Shown: piece after piece, positions 43,678 through 51,713 of the stretch | Numbering within the stretch: the first letter of the stretch is position 1 | Layout: the number at the start of each line of letters is the position of its first letter | Notes under the pieces: model-generated | The model's input: only the letters and a program-made list of their open reading frames with translations | What the model was told of the DNA's origin: nothing | Database searches by the model: none | Position numbers and translations under genes: made by a program | From: RUG11462 sp045539315 | GTDB lineage: Bacteria; Bacillota; Clostridia; Oscillospirales; Acutalibacteraceae | DNA: 64,000 bases | NCBI GenBank assembly: GCA_045539315.1 | Contig: JAZQFC010000027.1 | Coordinates: forward strand, 1-64,000 | Reading direction: 5' to 3'

Positions 43678-43748
43678 CTTTTTACAGTAAAATTAAAAAA
43701 GCACCCTTTTGGGTGCTTTCTCATTTTGGCACGCTGCGAGGGATTCGA
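43664..43748. repeat. 85-bp tandem repeat, copy A (tRNA-Arg end fragment plus terminator)
   Basis: Identical to 43844-43928 over 85 bp, exactly 180 bp apart. On the minus strand it contains the last 22 nt of tRNA-Arg (43727-43748), the terminator AAAGCACCC-AAAA-GGGTGCTTTTTT (43695-43719) and an inverted T-arm GGATTCGAACCCC. Confidence 0.85.
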
Positions 43749-43857
43749 GGCGCGTGCCACGCACCTCGTTATTGCTTCGCAATACGCTTATTTTAAAGCA
43801 GGTTTTTCTCGCCACTTGCGTGGCAACCGAAAAACATCCTGCATGGGGTTCGAATCC
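43741..43857 (-). mobile_element. 117-bp tRNA-associated hairpin element, copy 2
   Basis: Minus-strand copy, same length and order as 40879-40995: GGATTCGAACC start, H1 (GTTTTTC/GAAAAAC with GCCA/TGGC in place of GCCG/CGGC), H2 TATTGC-GAA-GCAATA, H3 (CGAGGTGCGTG/CACGCGCCTCG), end CTCGAATCC running into a 22-nt copy of the tRNA-Arg 3' end. Positions that differ from copy 1 are mostly in loops or are paired changes, which suggests the folded form is selected. Confidence 0.65.
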
Positions 43858-43928
43858 CTTTTTACAGTAAAATTAAAAAAGCACCCTTTTGGGTGCTTTC
43901 TCATTTTGGCACGCTGCGAGGGATTCGA
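43844..43928. repeat. 85-bp tandem repeat, copy B (overlaps the real tRNA-Arg end)
   Basis: Second member of the 180-bp tandem. Here the 22-nt fragment is the genuine 3' end of tRNA-Arg. The terminator at 43875-43899 ends the tRNA transcript on the minus strand. Confidence 0.85.
43875..43899 (-). terminator. Terminator of tRNA-Arg
   Basis: Minus strand stem AAAGCACCC / GGGTGCTTT with an AAAA loop and TTTTTTAATTTT tail. A second identical copy is at 43695-43719. Confidence 0.8.
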
Positions 43929-43983
43929 ACCCCCGACCCTCTGCTTAGAAGGCAGATGCTCTATCCAACTGAGCTAGCAGCGC
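43907..43983 (-). tRNA. tRNA-Arg(TCT)
   Basis: Minus-strand clover leaf: acceptor GCGCTGC/GCAGCGT (G1-T72 wobble), D-arm GCTCAGTTGGATAGAGC, anticodon loop CTTCTAA (anticodon TCT), T-arm GGGGGTTCGAATCCC, G73 and encoded CCA. Confidence 0.96.
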
Positions 43984-44056
43984 ATTTATTTTGTTAACGA
44001 ATGATATTTTAGCACATATCATTATAAAAATCAAGTGTTTTTTTATCTTTTTTTCA

Positions 44057-44092
44057 AAAAAAGCAACCTTTATTTTAAAAGGTTGCTTTTCT
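44057..44092. terminator. Terminator after the P-type ATPase gene
   Basis: Stem AAAAGCAACCTTT / AAAGGTTGCTTTT (with extra A-T closing pairs), T tracts on both sides. Confidence 0.8.
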
Positions 44093-44095
44093 CAT

Positions 44096-46702
44096 TTATT
44101 TAAACAATTTTTGTTTTATAAATTTATAGGCTTCATTTATTGCAGGAACAATTAAAGCAAGTATGAAACATTTTATTACTTGGTCTATTTCAAGAGGTTG
44201 AATTTTCAAGAATGTTGCGGCAGGTGTAAACATTACCATAATAGTAAGTGTTAGCCCTGCTACCACATATGCAAAATCAAGAAGCGGATTTCTAAACATC
44301 TCTAATGTGTAGAAATTCTTTTCGCTTCTGTTTGAAAATCCTAAAAATATTGCTGATGAAACGAAAACTGTGTAATAATATTCAATTCCAAAACCATATT
44401 TATTACCAAAGAAATATGCAACAAGACTTGCTAAAACCATTGCAAATATTCCTACTGCTACATCAAGCGCAAATGTGCCACCCATTACTTCTTCATTTCG
44501 ATGAATCTGGCGTTTTAACACTTTTTTATGCGCCGGCTCAAAAGCAATGCTGAACGATGAAATTGAATTAAAGTACAAACCTGCAAACACAAGTAACATT
44601 GGTGTGATTACCGATGTTTTATAGAAAACAAGGCCAAGTATCATTGAAATCGCAAGTGCAAAACTTACTGAAATAAACTGTTTTAACGATTTTCTGATAT
44701 TTAGATATGTTCCTTTAATTTCTTTTATACCTTTTACAATTGCGGTATAACTATCATCAGTAATAACCAATTCAGAAGCGCTCTTTGCAAGTTGAGTGCC
44801 ACTCAATTCCATTGCGCAACCCACATCTGCTTGTTTTAGTGAAATCGCATCAGTCACGCTGTCACCCGTAATAGCAACAACTTTATTTAGCGCTTGCCAT
44901 TTTTCAACTATCATTAATCTTTGTTCAGGCGAGATATTTGCATAAACTACAATATCTTGGAATTTTTCATTTAATTCTGCCTCGCCCATATTTGATAGCA
45001 TTTCGCCATCAACACAAATCGAATTTACAGTTAATAAATCTAACTTTTTAGCCGCCGCTGTTGCAGTTTCAAGGTTGTCCCCTGTGAGCATAATTGTTTT
45101 TATGCCGAGTTTTGTGCATTCTTCAAGTTCAACCTTTGCATCAAATCTTGGCAAGTTTGCAACTGCGATAAGACCACATAAAGTTAAATCATTTTCTATT
45201 GCCTCTGCAGATGGCATTGAAGGAAGTTCATCTAACTGTTTATAAGCAATGCCTATTACTCTATATGCTTGTTTTGAAAGTTCAGAAATTTTCTCATCAA
45301 GCAACTGTTTATCAACATCATGACATTTTTCAATAATTGCATCTGCGCTACCTTTTACAATAGCAAAAGGTTTACCATCTACAACGCAAATAACAGTTTT
45401 TAATCTTCTTACAGAATCAAGCGGAATTTCGCCCATTCTTGGATACTGCGATTCAAGTGTAATTTTATCAGTTTTTAAAATTCTGAATGCTGATGCCAAA
45501 ATTGCAGTTTCAACAATATCGCCATTGTGATATTCTCTGCCGAAATCATCAATTTTTACATCGCCATCACAAGAAAGCGCCGCGATTTTAAGCATAGACG
45601 CTACATTTTCGGGAGCAAATTTATCTACATCATACAACTCGCCATCAACAAATGCGCGCTCAACTTTCATTCTGTTTTGAGTGAGCGTACCTGTTTTATC
45701 ACAAATAATAACATTTGTTGCACACATAGTTTCAAGATGCTCAACATTTTTGATTTTACATTGTTTTCTTCTTGCTCTGCGCATACCAAAAACAATATTA
45801 AATGTAACCAACAATGAATAAGAGCAAGGTACTGTTACAGAGAATAATAATGTTGCCATTAAAACAAATTCGCGCCAGTCAAATCTTGTTCTGCCGATAA
45901 ACATACCCAAAACGAAGAAAACAGCCGATAAAACAATAAATGCAGTAGTGATAACAGCCATTGTTTTTTTAACTTTGGTTTGAATAGGAGTAATAACATT
46001 TTCTTCTCTTAAATGCTCGGTAATTCTTTTGCCACGTTCAGTATCTGCGCCGGTATCAACAACTATTGCTTTACACTCGCCGAATGCCACGCAACAACCC
46101 GCATAAATCATATTGCTTCTGCCACCGATTTCTTCAATATCAGGGCAAATATACGCGTGATTTTTTTCAACGGTTGTAACATTTCCTGTAACAAGCGCTT
46201 CTTCACAGCGAAGGTTGTTTGACTCAATCAAGCGAGCATCAGCAGGTATATAGTCCCCTTCTTTAAGCACAATAATATCACCGGGAACAATATATTTAAT
46301 GCCAATTGATTTTTCATTTCCGTCACGAATAACAGTAACTTTTGCATCTGTTACTTGCGTATTTCTAATTATTCGTTTTGAAACAAGAGTTTCTACCAAT
46401 GCAACCACAAAAATATAACAAGTAAGTGTGAAAATAATTACTGCAGGAACTCTGAAAGACTTATCCATAAAAACAAAATCAAAAATAAGATAAAATAAGG
46501 CCGCCAAAATACCAACAATAAAAGTATAACTTGTTAATTGCTCAACAAGATGTTGACGAAATGTTTTATTCTGCGCAGAATAAATCTCATTATAACCAAA
46601 TTCTTTTTGTTTTTTACTTGCTTTTTTTTGCGATAAACCATTATCTGCATTAGAGCCAAGATAGTCTATAACATCATTAATTTTGGTTGAATGCCAAATC
46701 AA
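44096..46702 (-). CDS. P-type ATPase with altered catalytic motifs
   Basis: About 868 aa, with the P2-type (Ca2+-ATPase-like) layout: cation N-terminal region, paired helices, actuator domain, M3-M4, phosphorylation and nucleotide domains, and a six-helix C-terminal part. The phosphorylation site CDKTGTLTQNRM is intact (Asp335). Other hallmarks are changed: the actuator TGES reads TGNV (172-175, catalytic Glu lost); the M4 PEGL ion site reads VPCSYSL; DPPR reads NLPR; and TGDGVND reads TGDSVTD (from 612). It may be a divergent transporter, or a phosphorylatable protein with slowed dephosphorylation. TTG 46702 is preferred as start (GGAGG 8 bp before); an in-frame TTG at 46717 overlaps that site. 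Confidence 0.85.
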   Translation of the reverse strand: MIWHSTKINDVIDYLGSNADNGLSQKKASKKQKEFGYNEIYSAQNKTFRQHLVEQLTSYTFIVGILAALFYLIFDFVFMDKSFRVPAVIIFTLTCYIFVVALVETLVSKRIIRNTQVTDAKVTVIRDGNEKSIGIKYIVPGDIIVLKEGDYIPADARLIESNNLRCEEALVTGNVTTVEKNHAYICPDIEEIGGRSNMIYAGCCVAFGECKAIVVDTGADTERGKRITEHLREENVITPIQTKVKKTMAVITTAFIVLSAVFFVLGMFIGRTRFDWREFVLMATLLFSVTVPCSYSLLVTFNIVFGMRRARRKQCKIKNVEHLETMCATNVIICDKTGTLTQNRMKVERAFVDGELYDVDKFAPENVASMLKIAALSCDGDVKIDDFGREYHNGDIVETAILASAFRILKTDKITLESQYPRMGEIPLDSVRRLKTVICVVDGKPFAIVKGSADAIIEKCHDVDKQLLDEKISELSKQAYRVIGIAYKQLDELPSMPSAEAIENDLTLCGLIAVANLPRFDAKVELEECTKLGIKTIMLTGDNLETATAAAKKLDLLTVNSICVDGEMLSNMGEAELNEKFQDIVVYANISPEQRLMIVEKWQALNKVVAITGDSVTDAISLKQADVGCAMELSGTQLAKSASELVITDDSYTAIVKGIKEIKGTYLNIRKSLKQFISVSFALAISMILGLVFYKTSVITPMLLVFAGLYFNSISSFSIAFEPAHKKVLKRQIHRNEEVMGGTFALDVAVGIFAMVLASLVAYFFGNKYGFGIEYYYTVFVSSAIFLGFSNRSEKNFYTLEMFRNPLLDFAYVVAGLTLTIMVMFTPAATFLKIQPLEIDQVIKCFILALIVPAINEAYKFIKQKLFK

Positions 46703-46833
46703 AACATAATCCTCCAATTATAATAATCAATTAATTTTAACATAAAAAACAATTAATTTCAATATATTTTACCACTCACACTCAATTTTTTGAAAAAAAT
46801 TTAATTTTTTCTTGAATTTTTACCATTATTTTG

Positions 46834-46862
46834 TTGATTTTTGTTGTAAAAAATAATATAAT
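46834..46862 (+). promoter_or_regulatory. Promoter of the phosphohexomutase gene
   Basis: TTGATT (46834-46839), 17-bp spacer, TATAAT (46857-46862). Confidence 0.7.
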
Positions 46863-46897
46863 AACAAATATTATTATCCTGGAAGGTGTTTTTTTAA

Positions 46898-48610
46898 ATG
46901 AATTATAATGAAGTTTTGAACAGATGGATAGACCGTGCTACAAGCGACCCTGATTTAAAACAAGAACTTATCAGTGTGGCAAATGATGAAGCGGCAGTTG
47001 AAGACCGTTTTTATAAAGAACTTGATTTTGGTACTGCAGGTCTTCGCGGTGTTATCGGTGCAGGAACCAACAGAATGAATGTTTATATTGTTGGCAAAGC
47101 AACCCAAGGTATCGCTCAATATGTTAATGCAAATTTTGAAAATCCATCAGTAGCAATTGCTTATGATTCAAGAATAAAATCTGACCTTTTCGCACGTACT
47201 ACTGCTAGTGTTTTTGCGGCTAATGGTATTAAAGTTTATCTTTATGATGAATTGAAACCAACTCCAATGCTTTCATTCGCAGTTAGATATTATGGTTGCG
47301 CGGCAGGTATTAATGTTACCGCTTCTCACAACCCTTCAAAATACAATGGTTACAAAGTTTATGGCGAAGATGGTTGTCAATTAACACTCGACGCAACTAA
47401 TGAAGTTTTAGGTTATATCAAAACAATTGATGTTTTTGATGATGTTAAATATGCGGACTTTGATGAGGCTGTAAACTCTGGTATTATTGAGTATATAGGC
47501 GAAGACTGTTGCAACGCTTATTTTGAAGCAGTTTATAAAAAGGCTGTTAACCCATCTGTTTTTGATGATGGCAAATTCAAAGTTGTTTATACTCCGCTTA
47601 ACGGCGCAGGTAACAAACCTGTAAGAGAGATTTTGAAAAGATGTGGCGTTCAAAATGTAACCGTTGTTGAAACTCAAGAGTTGCCTGACGGTAACTTCCC
47701 TACTTGCCCTTATCCAAACCCTGAAATTAAACAGGCTTTTGAAGAAGCGCTCAAGGTTGCTGATACAGTTAAACCTGATATTTTACTTGCAACTGACCCT
47801 GACTGTGATAGAGTTGGTATCGCAGTGGCGCAAGATGGCGAGTATAAATTGATGAGTGGTAATGAAGTTGGCGCTATGCTTCTTAACTATATTTTATCTG
47901 CTAAAACAGAGAATGGCACATTGCCTGAAAACCCATTAGCAGTTAAAACAATTGTTTCAACTGAAATCGCTCAAAAAATTGCTGATAAATACGGTTGTCA
48001 ACTTGTTAATGTGTTAACCGGTTTCAAATTCATCGGCGAGCAAATTTTGCTTTTAGAGCAAAAGGGCGAAGATGATAGATTTGTATTCGGTTTTGAAGAG
48101 AGTTATGGTTATCTTGCCGGCTCATATGTTAGAGATAAAGACGCAGTTATCGCATCAATGCTTATTTGTGAAATGGCGGCTTACTATAAAGCCAAAGGCT
48201 TATCACTTGTTGATGTTATGAATTCTTTGTATGATGAATATGGCCATTATTCAAATACTCAAATGAGTTTTTCTTTTGAGGGCATTACAGGTATGAAGAG
48301 AATGGCAGAGATTATGTCTGATTACAGAAATAATCCACCAAAAGAGTTTAATGGTTATAAAGTGCTTTCAGTAGCAGATTATAAAACATCTGTGAAAACT
48401 GATTTTGAAACAGGTAAAACAGAAGAAATTACCTTGCCTAAATCAGATGTTCTTGCATACACTCTTGAAAAAGGCGCAGAAGTAATTGTTCGCCCTAGTG
48501 GTACAGAGCCAAAAGTTAAAATCTATCTCACAGTTGTAGGTAAGAATGCAGAAGAAAAGCAAGCGCTTCGCGAAGAATTTGAAACTTATTTTAAAGAAGT
48601 AATTAAATAA
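46898..48610 (+). CDS. Phosphoglucomutase/phosphomannomutase
   Basis: 570-aa alpha-D-phosphohexomutase of the PgcA/Pgm2 type. ASHNPSKYNGYKVYG holds the phospho-serine; DPDCDR is the Mg loop; GFEESYGY the sugar-binding loop; RPSGTEPKVKIY the phosphate-binding loop. Interconverts glucose 1- and 6-phosphate (possibly mannose phosphates), linking glycolysis to cell-wall and glycogen precursors. Stand-alone unit with its own promoter and terminator. Shine-Dalgarno GGAAGG. Confidence 0.92.
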   Translation: MNYNEVLNRWIDRATSDPDLKQELISVANDEAAVEDRFYKELDFGTAGLRGVIGAGTNRMNVYIVGKATQGIAQYVNANFENPSVAIAYDSRIKSDLFARTTASVFAANGIKVYLYDELKPTPMLSFAVRYYGCAAGINVTASHNPSKYNGYKVYGEDGCQLTLDATNEVLGYIKTIDVFDDVKYADFDEAVNSGIIEYIGEDCCNAYFEAVYKKAVNPSVFDDGKFKVVYTPLNGAGNKPVREILKRCGVQNVTVVETQELPDGNFPTCPYPNPEIKQAFEEALKVADTVKPDILLATDPDCDRVGIAVAQDGEYKLMSGNEVGAMLLNYILSAKTENGTLPENPLAVKTIVSTEIAQKIADKYGCQLVNVLTGFKFIGEQILLLEQKGEDDRFVFGFEESYGYLAGSYVRDKDAVIASMLICEMAAYYKAKGLSLVDVMNSLYDEYGHYSNTQMSFSFEGITGMKRMAEIMSDYRNNPPKEFNGYKVLSVADYKTSVKTDFETGKTEEITLPKSDVLAYTLEKGAEVIVRPSGTEPKVKIYLTVVGKNAEEKQALREEFETYFKEVIK

Positions 48611-48615
48611 ATAAC

Positions 48616-48645
48616 AAAAAACCGCAGTTTAAACTGCGGTTTTTT
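48616..48645. terminator. Terminator after the phosphohexomutase
   Basis: Perfect 30-bp palindrome AAAAAACCGCAGTTT / AAACTGCGGTTTTTT just after the stop at 48610. Confidence 0.85.
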
Positions 48646-48665
48646 CATTTTGAAAATATATTTTT

Positions 48666-48742
48666 GTCATGTTGAGCGAAACGAAGTGAAGTCGAAACAT
48701 CTTTAAGATCCTTCGGCTACGCGTTGCTTCGTTCAGAATGAC
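48666..48742. repeat. Interspersed palindromic repeat (GTCAT...ATGAC), copy 2
   Basis: 77-bp relative of 1999-2066: GTCAT at 48666, GAGCGAAACGAAGTGAAGTCGA, ATCTTTAAGAT, and ATGAC at 48738-48742. Its right end supplies the last residues and the stop codon of the minus-strand gene 48733-49893. Confidence 0.65.
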
Positions 48743-49893
48743 GTAGAACTTTTCATACTATAATACCCATTCAAAAGGTAAATTGGTGCGTTGGAATAAT
48801 GATTATCATAATCAATTAAATCGGCGCTTTTTTTGATAATTTCAACCAAATCTTCATCAAAACCATTGTAGAGAGCCACAATGGCAACGCTGTCGCCAAT
48901 GTTTCTTAAAATATAATACGCTTTGTTTTCAGGATAGATATCTTGATTATGATTATTATATTCAATTCCACCGATATTGCCAGTATAAACTGCCGGTTGA
49001 TTCCAAAACGGAGTGTATTTATAACCTAATGTATCGGTACATTCAAGCAACGATTTATAATACTCTTTCGCCTTTTTTGAAAATACATCGCTCGCGCTTT
49101 TCATCAACTCTTTGCACTTTGATTTCACAGTAGTATCATCATCAAAATCATAGATGTATTTTAAAGAATACTGCATTTGCAAAACAGGATAAGCAGCGTG
49201 CGCGTTTTCATAATCAAAGCCAAAAGATTTTTCAAGCGCTTCATCGCGGTATTTTAAATATAAATCTCTATATTTCTCATTTTTTGAAACAAGAAAAGCG
49301 GCTAAATAAAACATAGGAAGTCGCAAATATTCATGTTTGCCAATTTCTCCCCACATTTTAAAGCAAAGCCCTTTTTTGTTGTCTTCTCGTGGGAACTCAT
49401 AATCATTTTCGGCAGTAACACATCTTGTCATTCTATCTGCCACATCTACAAAAATCTCTTTGATTTTTTGCTTTTGCTCATCATCGCAAAATGACGAAAA
49501 ATAAAGATGAGTTAAACTATAAATAAAATGCGTATATTGGTCACGTGAACTGTTAGAATAATGAGTTTTATTATCAATTGGCGAAACACTACGAGCAATA
49601 AACCCTGGCTCATTCGAACAAGTAGCGCACAAAATCAGACCATCAACTATATTGTTGATTAGTTGCTTTTCACCTTTTTCAACAGCGCAGTCAAGCATCA
49701 TACTACCGCAAATAACCGAGTCTTCCATACCTGTGCTCCAACCGTTAGGGTTAGGAATTTGTGATTTGATTTGCTCAAGCGTTGGCAAACCGCTTATGTT
49801 TCCATTCTTTTCGTGACTACAAAGATGGTCGTAAAATAAATTTGTTTTTTCACAAAATAAGTGTTTAAAACAATAATTCCAAGTCTTGTTCAT
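48733..49893 (-). CDS. Unknown protein, likely alpha/alpha-toroid fold, carbohydrate-linked
   Basis: 386 aa, not assigned to a family with certainty. The sequence is mainly helical with repeated aromatic/His/Asp motifs (NGWSTGMEDSVICGS, SNSSRDQYTHFIYSLTHLYFSS, MWGEIGKHEYLRLPMFYLA, HAAYPVLQMQYSLKYIY), the look of a six-hairpin glycosidase or related toroid enzyme. No signal peptide, so cytoplasmic. ATG 49893 begins one base after the stop of the SGNH hydrolase gene, so the two are tightly coupled and probably act on the same sugar. The C-terminal KSSTSF and stop come from the repeat at 48666-48742, which may have replaced the original end. Confidence 0.6.
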   Translation of the reverse strand: MNKTWNYCFKHLFCEKTNLFYDHLCSHEKNGNISGLPTLEQIKSQIPNPNGWSTGMEDSVICGSMMLDCAVEKGEKQLINNIVDGLILCATCSNEPGFIARSVSPIDNKTHYSNSSRDQYTHFIYSLTHLYFSSFCDDEQKQKIKEIFVDVADRMTRCVTAENDYEFPREDNKKGLCFKMWGEIGKHEYLRLPMFYLAAFLVSKNEKYRDLYLKYRDEALEKSFGFDYENAHAAYPVLQMQYSLKYIYDFDDDTTVKSKCKELMKSASDVFSKKAKEYYKSLLECTDTLGYKYTPFWNQPAVYTGNIGGIEYNNHNQDIYPENKAYYILRNIGDSVAIVALYNGFDEDLVEIIKKSADLIDYDNHYSNAPIYLLNGYYSMKSSTSF

Positions 49894-49894
49894 A

Positions 49895-50554
49895 TTAAAT
49901 CTCGTGGTGATAGTCAAAATCACAGTGTTTTAAAAATTCTTTAGCCATCAAAGTAGAACCAACTTGGTTAGGGTGAATTCTGTCCCAAGCAATATAACTT
50001 GAATGTCTTGTCTTGCAATAGTCTTCATACATTTTTTGAAAATCGACAAAAACGCAGTTGTGTTTTTCGGCTAATTTTTTGCAAATCGCAACATATTCGT
50101 CCATTCTTTTTCTCATTGCGTCTTCTCTTAATGGCTCAATGATATAAGGTGATAAAACGAAAACACCTTTAACATTATCTTTAACCTTTAAAATCATTTC
50201 TTCAACATTCTTTTCATATTCGTCTGGCAAAACTTGAGTGTCAGGCATTGCAGGGCAGTCAAACTGTCTCCAAACATCGTTAATACCAATGCAAATAGAA
50301 ACCCAGTCAGCTTTAAGTTGGACAACATCTCTATCGTATCTTTGGAGCAAATCTCTACTTGTATTTCCTGCGATACCAGAGTTAGTAACTCTTAAAAACA
50401 CTTCAGGGTAGTAAGCAGCAAACATACTTTCAAGGATTCTAACATAACCTCTGCCTACATTGTCAAAAAGTCCTTCGCCAACAGGATTATTACTACCCAT
50501 ATCAGTAACAGAATCTCCTGCAAAAACAATTCTATCATTATTTTCAAAAATCAT
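49895..50554 (-). CDS. Cytoplasmic SGNH/GDSL hydrolase
   Basis: 219 aa, complete SGNH esterase: FAGDSVTD (Ser nucleophile near residue 15), NSGIAGNTSRD (Gly block), IGINDVWR (Asn block) and AWDRIHPNQVG (Asp/His). No signal peptide, so it acts inside the cell, likely deacetylating imported oligosaccharides. Coupled to the downstream unknown protein. Shine-Dalgarno AAAGGAGA. Confidence 0.85.
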   Translation of the reverse strand: MIFENNDRIVFAGDSVTDMGSNNPVGEGLFDNVGRGYVRILESMFAAYYPEVFLRVTNSGIAGNTSRDLLQRYDRDVVQLKADWVSICIGINDVWRQFDCPAMPDTQVLPDEYEKNVEEMILKVKDNVKGVFVLSPYIIEPLREDAMRKRMDEYVAICKKLAEKHNCVFVDFQKMYEDYCKTRHSSYIAWDRIHPNQVGSTLMAKEFLKHCDFDYHHEI

Positions 50555-50701
50555 TATATATTCTCCTTTAAATTGTTTTTTATATTATAGCATAAAGTTT
50601 TTAAAAAGCAAACGATTATTCATAATCGAACTAAAAAAGAATATAATATAGTAAATGGACGCCTATAAAATGAACAATTTATTAAAAAACAAAATTAGGG
50701 G

Positions 50702-50730
50702 TTGACATTTTAAAGCGAGTAGTGTATTAT
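50702..50730 (+). promoter_or_regulatory. tRNA-fMet promoter
   Basis: TTGACA (50702-50707), 17-bp spacer, TATTAT (50725-50730). Confidence 0.85.
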
Positions 50731-50757
50731 ATATAAGCACTCGAAAAGAGAATATAT

Positions 50758-50834
<77 letters not shown>

Positions 50835-50838
50835 AAAG

Positions 50839-50864
50839 AAAAGACACCCAATTGGGTGTCTTTT
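50839..50864 (+). terminator. Terminator of tRNA-fMet
   Basis: AAAAGACACCCAA / TTGGGTGTCTTTT, followed by GTTTTAAT. Confidence 0.8.
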
Positions 50865-50879
50865 GTTTTAATAAAAACA

Positions 50880-50908
50880 TTGACACAAAAACATAAAAGT
50901 ATTATACT
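50880..50908 (+). promoter_or_regulatory. Promoter of the DUF554 gene
   Basis: TTGACA (50880-50885), 17-bp spacer, TATACT (50903-50908). Confidence 0.7.
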
Positions 50909-50947
50909 TTTAGAAAGTGAATTTGCAAAAAAGAAAGAAGATAAAAA

Positions 50948-51676
50948 ATGTACGGACTTGGTACAATTATTAATGTTGGCGCCATTATAATCGGCGGGCT
51001 TTTTGGTATGCTTTTTGGTCGTTTTATAGAAGACAGGCATCGCGACTTGCTCTGCAAAGCGTGTGGGCTTTCGGTTATGTTTATCGGCGCGGCTGGGGCA
51101 TTCAAAGGAATGTTTTCTGTTCAAAACGGAAAAATTGTTTACGGTGGCGATTTTCTTATTATCATTTGCCTTTGCCTTGGCGCTTTAATCGGCGAGATAA
51201 TCAATATCGAAGGCGGTTTTGAAAGATTTGGCGCTTGGTTAAAGATGAAAACTCATAGCACAAAAGACGGTAATTTTATAGAAGGCTTTGTAAACGCATC
51301 ATTCACAGTTTGCATAGGTGCAATGGCAATTGTAGGCTCGATTAATGATGGACTTTACGGTGATTCTACTATACTTGTAACAAAATCAATTCTTGACTTT
51401 ATTATCATTATGATTATGGCGGCTTCCCTTGGAAAAGGAACAATTTTTTCGGCAATTCCTGTGGCTATTTTGCAAGGTGGAGTGACCGCTTTGTCACTAC
51501 TGATAAAGCCGATTATGACCGAAACTTCACTTTTATATCTTTCGGTAGTTGGAAACATTTTGATTTTCTGCGTTGGTATAAATCTTGTATTTGGCAAAAA
51601 GATAAAAGTTGCTAACCTTTTACCTGCAATTATTCTCGCAGTTGCCTGCGCATTTATTCCAATAAAGTTTATATAA
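50948..51676 (+). CDS. DUF554 membrane protein
   Basis: 242-aa integral membrane protein with about seven helices. The glycine-rich opening GTIINVGAIIIGGLFGMLFG, the central ASFTVCIGAMAIVGSINDGL and KSILDFIIIMIMAASLG are typical of the DUF554 family, whose role is not established. Single-gene unit, convergent with cysK. The ribosome site is weak (AGAAAGAAG). Confidence 0.85.
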   Translation: MYGLGTIINVGAIIIGGLFGMLFGRFIEDRHRDLLCKACGLSVMFIGAAGAFKGMFSVQNGKIVYGGDFLIIICLCLGALIGEIINIEGGFERFGAWLKMKTHSTKDGNFIEGFVNASFTVCIGAMAIVGSINDGLYGDSTILVTKSILDFIIIMIMAASLGKGTIFSAIPVAILQGGVTALSLLIKPIMTETSLLYLSVVGNILIFCVGINLVFGKKIKVANLLPAIILAVACAFIPIKFI

Positions 51677-51679
51677 AAC

Positions 51680-51710
51680 AAACCCCTCGGCAAAAATGCC
51701 GAGGGGTTTT
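51680..51710. terminator. Bidirectional terminator between DUF554 gene and cysK
   Basis: AAACCCCTCGGCA / TGCCGAGGGGTTTT with an AAAA loop, between convergent genes. Confidence 0.85.
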
Positions 51711-51713
51711 ATT

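Noticed and set aside
43664..43928. Tandem 85-bp repeats as a CRISPR array
   Set aside because: Only two copies, the 'repeat' contains a tRNA fragment and terminator, the spacer-like part is the hairpin element, and no cas gene is in the window.
43663..43977. 104-residue plus-strand ORF containing GFEPPTLCLEGRC-like sequence
   Set aside because: It is the antisense translation of tRNA-Arg, its duplicated end and the hairpin element; such ORFs across tRNA genes are a well-known artefact.
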